Notes under the pieces: generated by a model
What the model was told of the DNA's origin: nothing
Seen by the model: only the letters and a program-made list of their open reading frames with translations
Databases searched by the model: none
Source of the DNA: Rhizobium sp. NLR16a
GTDB taxonomy: Bacteria; Pseudomonadota; Alphaproteobacteria; Rhizobiales; Rhizobiaceae
Direction of reading: 5' to 3'
Assembly: GCF_017948245.1 (NCBI RefSeq)
Contig: NZ_CP072865.1
Span: 459,501 to 523,500, forward strand
DNA length: 64,000 nt
Translations under genes and position numbers: made by a program
Shown: piece by piece, positions 54,687 to 62,567 of the stretch
Numbering within the stretch: the stretch's first letter is position 1
How the letters are laid out: each line of letters opens with the position of its first letter

Positions 54687-55561
54687 TGAGCCCCGTCACC
54701 AATACGATGTCGAGCGACACGCTTCTCAAGGTCGAGCACCTGTCGATGAAGTTCGGCGGCCTGATGGCCATCAACGACTTTTCCTTCGAGGCCAAGCGCG
54801 GCGACATCACCGCGTTGATCGGTCCGAACGGCGCCGGCAAGACCACCGTCTTCAACTGCATCACCGGCTTCTATAAGCCGACGATGGGGATGATCACGCT
54901 TAATCAGAGAAGCGGCAAGCAGTACCTGCTGGAGCGTCTCCCGGACTTTCGCATCACCAAGGAAGCCAAGGTGGCGCGAACGTTCCAAAACATCCGGCTG
55001 TTTTCCGGCCTGACGGTTCTGGAAAATCTGCTCGTCGCCCAGCACAACAAGCTGATGCAGGCGTCGGGTTATACCATTCTCGGCCTCATCGGCATCGGTC
55101 CCTACAAGCGAGAAGCGGCCGCATCGATCGAGCTGGCGCGCCATTGGCTCGAGAAGGCCGATCTGATCGACCGTGCCGATGATCCGGCAGGCGACCTGCC
55201 TTACGGCGCCCAGCGGCGTCTCGAGATCGCGCGTGCAATGTGCACGGGCCCAGAATTGCTTTGCCTGGACGAACCGGCCGCAGGCCTCAACCCACGCGAA
55301 TCTGCTAAGCTCAACGAGCTTCTGCAGGGCATTCGAGCCGATACCGGAACCTCCATTCTCCTTATCGAGCATGACATGTCTGTGGTTATGGAAATCTCCG
55401 ATCACGTCGTCGTGCTTGAATATGGCCAGAAGATTTCCGATGGCACGCCCGACCATGTGAAGCACGACCCGAAGGTCATTGCGGCCTATCTCGGCGTCGA
55501 GGATGAAGAAGTGGAAGAGGTGATCGCAACCGTCGAGCAGCTCGAAGGAGGCGCAAACTGA
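54686..55561 (+). CDS. braF: Branched-chain amino acid ABC transporter ATPase BraF/LivG
   Basis: A 291-residue ATPase. Walker A GPNGAGKT, the Q-loop region, the LivG-type signature DLPYGAQRRLEIARAM, Walker B LLCLDEPAAGLN and the H-loop ILLIEHDMS are intact. The C-terminal tail (VEDEEVEEVIATVEQLEGG) is acidic and longer than in E. coli LivG. A TTG one codon earlier is possible, but ATG at 54686 follows GGAGGG properly. It pairs with BraG to power BraDE. Confidence 0.95.
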   Translation: MSPVTNTMSSDTLLKVEHLSMKFGGLMAINDFSFEAKRGDITALIGPNGAGKTTVFNCITGFYKPTMGMITLNQRSGKQYLLERLPDFRITKEAKVARTFQNIRLFSGLTVLENLLVAQHNKLMQASGYTILGLIGIGPYKREAAASIELARHWLEKADLIDRADDPAGDLPYGAQRRLEIARAMCTGPELLCLDEPAAGLNPRESAKLNELLQGIRADTGTSILLIEHDMSVVMEISDHVVVLEYGQKISDGTPDHVKHDPKVIAAYLGVEDEEVEEVIATVEQLEGGAN

Positions 55562-56304
55562 TGGGCGATGCAGTCATGACGGGTCAACCGCTTCTTCAGG
55601 TGAATGGCGTCGAAACCTACTACGGCAATATCCGCGCGCTGGCCGGCATCGATGTCGAGGTCAACAAGGGCGAGATCGTCAGTCTGATCGGCGCCAATGG
55701 CGCCGGCAAGTCGACGCTGATGATGACGATCTGCGGCAGCCCCCAGGCCCGTAAGGGCTCCGTCGTCTTCGAGGGTCGCGAGATCACCCGTATGCCGACC
55801 CATGAAATCGCACGCCTGCGCATCGCGCAGTCGCCGGAAGGGCGTCGCATCTTCCCGCGCATGACGGTCATGGAAAACCTCCAGATGGGGGCGGGTCTCG
55901 ACAATCTCAAATATTTCGCCGAAGACGTCGAGAAGATCTTCACGCTCTTCCCGCGTCTCAAGGAACGTCACGCCCAGCGCGGCGGCACGCTTTCGGGCGG
56001 CGAGCAGCAGATGCTGTCGATCGGCCGCGCGCTGATGGCGCGCCCGAAGCTGCTGCTGCTCGACGAACCTTCGCTCGGCCTGGCGCCGCTGATCGTCAAG
56101 GGGATTTTCGAAGCAATCCGGAAGCTCAATGAGCAGGAAGGCCTCACCGTGTTCCTTGTCGAGCAGAATGCATTCGCGGCGCTGAGACTCTCGCACCGCG
56201 CTTACGTGATGGTGAACGGCAAGGTGACCATGAGCGGCTCCGGCAAGGAACTGCTCGCCAATCCGGAAGTCCGCGCCGCCTATCTCGAAGGCGGAAGACA
56301 TTAG
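55561..56304 (+). CDS. braG: Branched-chain amino acid ABC transporter ATPase BraG/LivF
   Basis: A 247-residue ATPase. Walker A GANGAGKST, SPEGRRIFPRMTVMENLQMG (LivF hallmark), signature LSGGEQQMLSIGRALM, Walker B LLLLDEPSLGLAP and VFLVEQNAFAAL are present. The ATG overlaps the braF stop by one base (TGATG), with GGAGG upstream. It forms the ATPase pair with BraF. Confidence 0.95.
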   Translation: MGDAVMTGQPLLQVNGVETYYGNIRALAGIDVEVNKGEIVSLIGANGAGKSTLMMTICGSPQARKGSVVFEGREITRMPTHEIARLRIAQSPEGRRIFPRMTVMENLQMGAGLDNLKYFAEDVEKIFTLFPRLKERHAQRGGTLSGGEQQMLSIGRALMARPKLLLLDEPSLGLAPLIVKGIFEAIRKLNEQEGLTVFLVEQNAFAALRLSHRAYVMVNGKVTMSGSGKELLANPEVRAAYLEGGRH

Positions 56305-56322
56305 TCGAAGGGAGAGTTTGAC

Positions 56323-56676
56323 ATGCAGGGACTTTTCTTCGAAAGCGACGACGGCGTCCGGGTTGTCATTCGCGCCCTCGTCGTACTGATCGGCTTCTGG
56401 ACGGCTTGGCGAGCCGGCAAGGCGGTGGCTGACGGCTGGAACAATTATCCGCTCGCCGTCGTCTACACTTTCCTCCTTGCCTGGGCGATGCAGTTTCTGC
56501 ACCACGCCCTGTTCAATGGGCCGATGCTCAGCGGTCTCTTCTATGGCATCGACTTCGTGACCTTGCTGGTCTTCTCGACGGCCGGCTACCGCTTTCGCCG
56601 TACCAATCAGATGGTCAACAACTATTACTGGCTGTACGAAAAAACTTCCGCGTTTTCGTGGAAGGACAAACATTGA
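56323..56676 (+). CDS. Small membrane protein in bra operon (DUF6867-like)
   Basis: A 117-residue protein with about three hydrophobic segments (VVIRALVVLIGFWTAW, LAVVYTFLLAWAMQFLHHAL and FYGIDFVTLLVFSTAGYRF) and a Tyr-rich C-terminal tail (NNYYWLYEKTSAF). It lies 18 bp after braG, with GGGAG upstream, and before braC. Small proteins of this kind sit in the same place in other rhizobial bra/liv operons, sometimes catalogued as DUF6867 (from memory). A role in assembling or regulating the transporter is inference. Confidence 0.82.
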   Translation: MQGLFFESDDGVRVVIRALVVLIGFWTAWRAGKAVADGWNNYPLAVVYTFLLAWAMQFLHHALFNGPMLSGLFYGIDFVTLLVFSTAGYRFRRTNQMVNNYYWLYEKTSAFSWKDKH

Positions 56677-56796
56677 CAGTCCGTTGAAACTAGGCATGAA
56701 TTGCCTTCAGAGTGGAACAGCTTTCCTGGCGCAGTCGATGGTGGGTAATGCGCCGGGCCTTGGACCAGAACCCGCCCAAAAATTGGGAGTAACAAT

Positions 56797-57918
56797 ATGA
56801 AGAAGTCTCTTCTGTCGGCAGTGGCTCTGACGGCGATGGTCGCCTTCAGCGGCAACGCTTGGGCCGACGTCCTCATCGCTGTCGCTGGTCCGCTGACCGG
56901 CCCGAACGCCGCTTTCGGCGCTCAGCTTCAGAAGGGTGCCGAGCAGGCAGCCGCCGACATCAACGCTGCTGGCGGCATCAACGGCGAGCAGATCAAGATC
57001 GAACTCGGTGACGACGTTTCCGACCCGAAGCAGGGCATTTCGGTCGCCAATAAATTCGTTGCCGACGGCGTCAAGTTCGTCATCGGCCACTTCAACTCGG
57101 GCGTTTCGATTCCGGCTTCGGAAGTCTATGCCGAAAACGGCATCCTCGAAATCACCCCGGCCGCCACGAACCCGAAGTTCACGGAACGGGGCCTCTGGAA
57201 CACGTTCCGCACCTGCGGCCGTGACGACCAGCAGGGCGCCATCGCCGGCAAGTATCTCGCCGACCACTTCAAGGACGCCAAGATCGCCGTCGTTCACGAC
57301 AAGACCCCCTACGGTCAGGGCCTTGCAGACGAAACCAAGAAGGCGATGAATGCCGCCGGCCTGACGGAAGTCATGTACGAAGGCATCAACGTCGGCGACA
57401 AGGACTTCTCGGCGCTCATCGCCAAGATGAAGGAAGCCGGCGTCTCGATCATCTATTGGGGCGGTCTGCACACCGAAGCCGGTCTCATCATCCGTCAGGC
57501 CGCAGACCAGGGCCTGAAGGCAACGCTGGTTTCCGGTGACGGCATCGTTTCGAATGAACTGGCTTCGATCGCTGGTGACGCTGTCGCCGGTACTCTGAAC
57601 ACCTTCGGCCCCGATCCGACGCTGAACCCGGCCAACAAGGAGCTCGTCGAAAAGTTCAAGGCCGCCGGTTTCAACCCAGAAGCCTATACGCTCTACTCCT
57701 ACGCAGCGATGCAGGCGATCGCCGGCGCAGCCAAGGCTGCCGGTTCGGTGGATCCTGAAGCCGTTGCCACGGCCATGAAGGAAAAGGGTCCGTTCCCGAC
57801 CGTTCTCGGCGACATTTCGTTCGACGAAAAGGGCGACCCGAAGATTCCTGGCTACATCATGTACGAATGGAAGAAGGGCGCGGACGGCAAGTACACCTAC
57901 GTCCCGCAGGGCATGTAA
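56797..57918 (+). CDS. braC: Branched-chain amino acid solute-binding protein BraC/LivK
   Basis: A 373-residue periplasmic protein. It has a signal peptide ([20 protein letters not shown]), then the leucine-binding-protein fold: [55 protein letters not shown] and [19 protein letters not shown]. It delivers amino acids to BraDEFG. A 120-bp spacer before it may hold a second promoter, which would explain higher binding-protein levels. GGGAG precedes the ATG; a strong terminator follows. Confidence 0.95.
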   Translation: MKKSLLSAVALTAMVAFSGNAWADVLIAVAGPLTGPNAAFGAQLQKGAEQAAADINAAGGINGEQIKIELGDDVSDPKQGISVANKFVADGVKFVIGHFNSGVSIPASEVYAENGILEITPAATNPKFTERGLWNTFRTCGRDDQQGAIAGKYLADHFKDAKIAVVHDKTPYGQGLADETKKAMNAAGLTEVMYEGINVGDKDFSALIAKMKEAGVSIIYWGGLHTEAGLIIRQAADQGLKATLVSGDGIVSNELASIAGDAVAGTLNTFGPDPTLNPANKELVEKFKAAGFNPEAYTLYSYAAMQAIAGAAKAAGSVDPEAVATAMKEKGPFPTVLGDISFDEKGDPKIPGYIMYEWKKGADGKYTYVPQGM

Positions 57919-57951
57919 GCTTCGCTTGCCTGTCGATAACATGATCTGATC

Positions 57952-57983
57952 GAAGCCCGGTTCGGCCGGGCTTCTTTCTTTTT
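57952..57983 (+). terminator. Rho-independent terminator of the bra operon
   Basis: GAAGCCCGG (57952-57960) pairs with CCGGGCTTC (57966-57974) around TTCGG and is followed by TTTCTTTTT. It lies 33 bases after the braC stop. Confidence 0.92.
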
Positions 57984-58094
57984 AGGGACATCTCAATCGT
58001 GGTGCGCCCTTTCGAGGCGAGGGACGTGCCAGATCGAGCCGTTCGAAAGCTTGCAACCGACATCGCGCCGGGTGGCGCTCCGTTTCAATATCCC

Positions 58095-59012
58095 TCACAT
58101 TTCATGCAGAACATGCGTCGCCTTCACGGCCGCCGACGCCCGGTTTTCGACGCCGAGTTTCACGTAGATCTGTTCGAGGTGCTTATTCACGGTGCGCGCC
58201 GACAAACCCAGTATTTCGCCAATGTCACGGTTGGCCTTGCCCTTGGCGATCCAGAGCAGCACTTCGGATTCTCGTTGGGTGAGCGAAAAACGCTGGCGCA
58301 GCATCTCGTCGTCGCTGCGCTGGCTGGCGGCAGTGAGGCGGAAGAGATATTCATCCGGGCCAATTGCGCCTAGGAAGGCGAGCTGCAGCGCCGCCTGGCC
58401 GGCATGGGTGATTGAGATGATGCCGTCGCGCACTGCTGCCCCGCGGTCACGCATCCAGCCGGCGATATGGCGGACGACGATCTCCATGCCATCGTCACTG
58501 CCCATGGCGGCATTGACCAGCCGGGTCGCCTGCGGCGTCGACCAGTGGATCGCGCCGTCGCCCTTGACCGCCAGCAGGTGACGGCCGGCAGCGTCCAGTG
58601 CAACGCGGGCGCTCTGGGCCGAGCGGGCATTGCGCAGATGGACGCGGATGCGGGCGCGCAGTTCGTCGATGTTGATCGGCTTGGTGAGGTAATCGACGCC
58701 GCCGGATTCCAGCGCGTGCACGACATGCTCGGTCTCCGTCAGACCGGTCATGAAGATGACGGGCACCTGCGCTACAGTGGCATTCGCTTTCAGCCTTCGG
58801 CAGGTCTCGAAGCCGTCCATTACGGGCATGACGGCGTCGAGCAGGATGAGATCAGGCGTGATCCGCTCGACGATGCCAAGCGCTGCCGTGCCCGAGGTGG
58901 CGATCAGCACGGAGAAGCCGGATTGTTCGAGCGCGTCTGTGAGGAAACCGAGCGCTTCGGGCGAGTCGTCGACCAGCAGAACGATGTCGCGAGGGAGGGC
59001 CGGCTCAGCCAA
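58095..59012 (-). CDS. Response regulator, REC plus LuxR-type HTH
   Basis: A 305-residue regulator. The receiver (about 10-130) has LLVDDSPEAL, the phosphoacceptor Asp in LILLDAVMPVMDG and YLTKPINI. A middle region of about 100 residues with no recognised domain follows, then a LuxR HTH (FSLTQRESEVLLWIAKGKAN, RDIGEILGLSARTVNKHLEQ). It starts at a TTG inside the end of the kinase gene, overlapping it by 8 bases, so it is translationally coupled and almost certainly receives phosphate from that kinase. The extra middle segment might sense a ligand. Confidence 0.93.
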   Translation of the reverse strand: MAEPALPRDIVLLVDDSPEALGFLTDALEQSGFSVLIATSGTAALGIVERITPDLILLDAVMPVMDGFETCRRLKANATVAQVPVIFMTGLTETEHVVHALESGGVDYLTKPINIDELRARIRVHLRNARSAQSARVALDAAGRHLLAVKGDGAIHWSTPQATRLVNAAMGSDDGMEIVVRHIAGWMRDRGAAVRDGIISITHAGQAALQLAFLGAIGPDEYLFRLTAASQRSDDEMLRQRFSLTQRESEVLLWIAKGKANRDIGEILGLSARTVNKHLEQIYVKLGVENRASAAVKATHVLHEM

Positions 59013-62000
59013 TGGATTCCACCTTTTCGTCGAAGTCGTGCAGGAAGGTCATGAAGCCGGCCAGATCGAAGGCGGCCACATAGGGTCGAAGAGCCTCGGT
59101 GAATGGCCGATTTGCCTCCACCTTGGCAAGGTCCGAAAGCTTGGCTTCGATGCCCCTGATGTAACCGATCTCGCCGAGCCGCAGCAATTCCTGCACATGG
59201 GCTGCACCCGGGCCCAGCATCGGCGCTGCGATCTTTGCAGGAGCGGCGGGGGCGTCATCGGCATAGACCCAGTTCAGGCCAAGATGCAAGGCGAGCTTGT
59301 CGCGCAGCCGGCGGATGTCGACGGGCTTGCCGATCGCATCATTGTGGCTGTCGTCGCTGTCACTTAGAACCGTCGCATCACCGATATTGGCCGAAAGCAT
59401 CACAACCGGTGCTGTCTGGCCGGCCTCGCGCAGACGCGAGACGAGCTGCCAGCCGCTCATGCCGGGCATCAGGATATCGACGAGGAACAGATCGGGCAGG
59501 ATGCCGTCGATCAGCGTCAGGCATTCGGCGCCGCCTGCGGCCGTCAGCACGATGAAATCGAGCGGCGCCAGGATTTCGCGCATCATCTCGCGGTGATCCT
59601 CATTGTCGTCGACGACGACGATGGTGCGGCGCGGACCGTCGTAACCGGCGATGCGTTTTTCTTGCGGCGGCGCGGCGGCGCGCATGACGGCGGACAGCAT
59701 CAGCCGCACGCGGAATGTCGAGCCTTCGTCCTTGACGCTCGATACCGCAATCTCGCCACCAAGCGTGTTGGTCAGAAGCCGGGTGATGGTAAGCCCGAGA
59801 CCGAGGCCCGGCATCGGCCGCACGCTGTCTGCCTCGCCCCGCTGGAAAGGTTCGTAGATCCGCATCAGGTCCTTCTCGGCGATGCCGCGGCCGGTATCGG
59901 TGACGGTGAAGGTCGCGACCTGGCTGCGATAGGCGACATCGAAGGTGACGCTGCCTTCGTCGGTGAACTTGATGGCATTGGAGAGCAGGTTGACGAGAAT
60001 CTGGCGCAGGCGCTTTTCGTCGGTGCGGACGAATTGCGGCAAGGCGGGCGAGCGATCATGGATGAAGGCGAGCCCCTTTGCCTGCGCCTGCGGCCGAAAC
60101 AGCTCGATGATCTGGTCGAGGAAATCCTGGATGTTGATCTCGTTGGAATAGACCTGCAGGCGGCCGGCCTCGATCTTGGAGATATCGAGCAGGCCGTCGA
60201 TCAGCCCGGAGAGATGTTCGGCGCTGCGGCGGATGACCTTGATCGAGGATTGGCGCGGCGCCGGGATCGTTTCGTCGCGTTCGAGGATCTGCGCATAACC
60301 GAGCACGGCGTTCAAAGGCGTGCGCAGCTCGTGGCTGAGGCCGACGACATAGCGGCTCTTGGCGCGGTTGGCAGCCTCGGCCGTCTCCTTGGCGTTCTGC
60401 AGCGCGGCATCGGTTTTCTTGTGGGCGGCGATTTCCTTGAGCAGCAGCGTGTTCTGACGGGAGGATTCCTCCTCGGCAACGACACGGCTGTCATGGGCGA
60501 GCACATAGAACCAGCAGACAACGCCTGAAATCACCGAAAACACGAAGAAGACGATGAGGATCGTGCGATTGACCACGTCTGCCGTTTCCGGCGAAGCGGA
60601 GGCAACCTGATGGGCGATCATCGCCAGGATCGCGCCGATGGCGGTCAGCGCCAGCGCAACGGCGATGGCGTAGCGGCCGAGGCGCGTCGTCAGCTTGCCC
60701 AGAATGCTCTCGGGCAGCAGCGTTCTCGCGACCGTGCCGACCTGGGCATTGAAGCGAGCGGCTGGCTTGCACATGTCGTGGCAGCGGCTGTCGAGCGAAC
60801 AGCAGAGCGAGCAGATCGGTGCGACGTAGGCCGGACACCAGGCCATATCCTCTGGCTCGAATGGATGCTCGCAGACGGAACAGGTGATATTCGTCTGGTT
60901 CTTCCAACTCTGGCGCGGCTTGCGCGCGAGGTAGAATTTTCCCTTTGTCGCCCAGGCGAGCGCCGGCGTGGCGATGAGGGCGATGACGAGGGTGATATAG
61001 GGGGCGAGTGAAGCGGCTGTCTCGCCGAAGGCGCCGAAATGGGCGACCAGCGATATCGTCGCCGACAGCGTCATGGCGCCGAGGCCGACCGGGTTGATGT
61101 CGTAGAGATGGGCGCGCTTGAACTCGATGCCAGGAGGGGCAAGTCCCAGCGGCTTGTTGATGAAGAGATCGGCCGAGATCGTGCAGAGCCAGGCCATGGC
61201 GATGATCGAGAAGATGCCGAGCGTCTCTTCCAGCAGCCGGTAGATGCCGAGTTCCATCAGGAGCAGGGCGATTGCGACGTTGAAGACAAGCCAGATGACG
61301 CGGCCGGGATGGCTGTGGGTCAGCCGCGAGAAGAAGTTCGACCAGGCGAGCGAGCCGGCATAGGCGTTCATCACGTTGATCTTGAGCTGCGAAACGACGA
61401 CGAAGGCGGCCATCAGCAGCAGTGTGGCGTTATGCCAGGGAACCATGTAGCCGAAGGCGGTCAGATACATCTGCGCCGGATCGGCGGCACGGTCGAGAGG
61501 CACGCCCGAGGCGAGGGTCAGCACGACGAGGAACGAGCCGGCAAGCAGCTTCGGTGCGCCGATGATGACCCAGCCGGGACCGGCGAGGAAGACGGCGAGA
61601 CGATGGCGCCACTTGCGCTGCGAGACCGGCGGCAGGAAGCGCAGGAAGTCGGCCTGTTCGCCGATCTGCGACATCAGCGCCAGGATGACGGCGGAGGCCG
61701 CGCCGAATTCGACCAGATCGAATTCGGCAACGGTGCCAGCCGGACCCGAAGCATGATGGATGCCGGCGAAGGCGCGCCAGAGATCGAACTTTTCCCAGTC
61801 CATGAAGGCGATGAAGATGAAGGGCAGGATATTCAGCACGATCCAGAAGGGCTGGGTCATCAGCTGGAACTTGCTGATCAGCCGCACGCCGTGCGTCACC
61901 AGCGGGATCACCATGACGGCGCTGATGATATAGCCGATCCAGAGCGGGATGCCGAGGGTGAGCTCCAGCGCCCCGGACATGATCGAGGCCTCGATCGCAA

Positions 62001-62388
62001 ACAGCATGAAGGTGAAGCCCGCATAGATCAGCGAGGTGATGGTCGAGCCGATGTAGCCGAAGCCGGCGCCGCGGGTCAGAAGATCAATGTCGACGCCGTG
62101 CCGGATGGCGTATCGGCTGATCGGCAGACCGATCGCCAGCATGGCGACCGAGGCGACGATGATCGCATAAAAGGCATTGGTGGTGCCGTAGGAGAGGGTG
62201 ATCGCGGCGCCGATCGCTTCGAGCGCCAGGAAGGAAATTGCACCGATGGCCGTCTGCGAGATGCGCTCGGAGGAAAAATGCCGGGCGCTCTTTGCGGTGA
62301 AGCGCAGCGCGTAATCTTCCAGCGTCTGGTTGGCGACCCAGCGATTATATTCGCGTCTCACCGGAATGATGCGTTGGCGCGCTGTCAT
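59005..62388 (-). CDS. NCS1 permease-hybrid histidine kinase fusion with Cys-rich linker
   Basis: A 1127-residue membrane protein. Residues about 20-480 are a nucleobase:cation symporter-1 (purine/cytosine/allantoin permease) domain with about twelve helices. A Cys cluster follows (C503, C506, C518, C526, C529, C530, C536, C540), resembling a zinc or Fe-S site. Two more helices (about 571-592 and 608-632) lead to a coiled coil, a HisKA domain with H686 (GLSHELRTPL), an ATPase with NLLSNAIKF, DTGRGIA and GLGLGLTI, and a receiver with Asp971 (LVDILMPGMSG). A C-terminal helical tail follows. The plan parallels CbrA and PrlS, where a Na+/solute symporter domain is fused to a kinase, but with another transporter family. 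It probably senses or transports a nucleobase-like solute (inference). Confidence 0.92.
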   Translation of the reverse strand: MTARQRIIPVRREYNRWVANQTLEDYALRFTAKSARHFSSERISQTAIGAISFLALEAIGAAITLSYGTTNAFYAIIVASVAMLAIGLPISRYAIRHGVDIDLLTRGAGFGYIGSTITSLIYAGFTFMLFAIEASIMSGALELTLGIPLWIGYIISAVMVIPLVTHGVRLISKFQLMTQPFWIVLNILPFIFIAFMDWEKFDLWRAFAGIHHASGPAGTVAEFDLVEFGAASAVILALMSQIGEQADFLRFLPPVSQRKWRHRLAVFLAGPGWVIIGAPKLLAGSFLVVLTLASGVPLDRAADPAQMYLTAFGYMVPWHNATLLLMAAFVVVSQLKINVMNAYAGSLAWSNFFSRLTHSHPGRVIWLVFNVAIALLLMELGIYRLLEETLGIFSIIAMAWLCTISADLFINKPLGLAPPGIEFKRAHLYDINPVGLGAMTLSATISLVAHFGAFGETAASLAPYITLVIALIATPALAWATKGKFYLARKPRQSWKNQTNITCSVCEHPFEPEDMAWCPAYVAPICSLCCSLDSRCHDMCKPAARFNAQVGTVARTLLPESILGKLTTRLGRYAIAVALALTAIGAILAMIAHQVASASPETADVVNRTILIVFFVFSVISGVVCWFYVLAHDSRVVAEEESSRQNTLLLKEIAAHKKTDAALQNAKETAEAANRAKSRYVVGLSHELRTPLNAVLGYAQILERDETIPAPRQSSIKVIRRSAEHLSGLIDGLLDISKIEAGRLQVYSNEINIQDFLDQIIELFRPQAQAKGLAFIHDRSPALPQFVRTDEKRLRQILVNLLSNAIKFTDEGSVTFDVAYRSQVATFTVTDTGRGIAEKDLMRIYEPFQRGEADSVRPMPGLGLGLTITRLLTNTLGGEIAVSSVKDEGSTFRVRLMLSAVMRAAAPPQEKRIAGYDGPRRTIVVVDDNEDHREMMREILAPLDFIVLTAAGGAECLTLIDGILPDLFLVDILMPGMSGWQLVSRLREAGQTAPVVMLSANIGDATVLSDSDDSHNDAIGKPVDIRRLRDKLALHLGLNWVYADDAPAAPAKIAAPMLGPGAAHVQELLRLGEIGYIRGIEAKLSDLAKVEANRPFTEALRPYVAAFDLAGFMTFLHDFDEKVESIG

Positions 62389-62567
62389 GCCCTCTTTCCG
62401 GCACTCTCGTTGGGCTCATCGTTTCCACTGCAGTTTTGGCGGGATGGACGGGAAAGGCAAGAGGCTGAGCACTGGCGGATTCGCAGAACAGTAATATTTT
62501 TGAAACGGCGCTGTCACATAAGCGCTCTAACCCTCCTGCCGTTCGTTCAACCATTTCGGGTGCAGCC

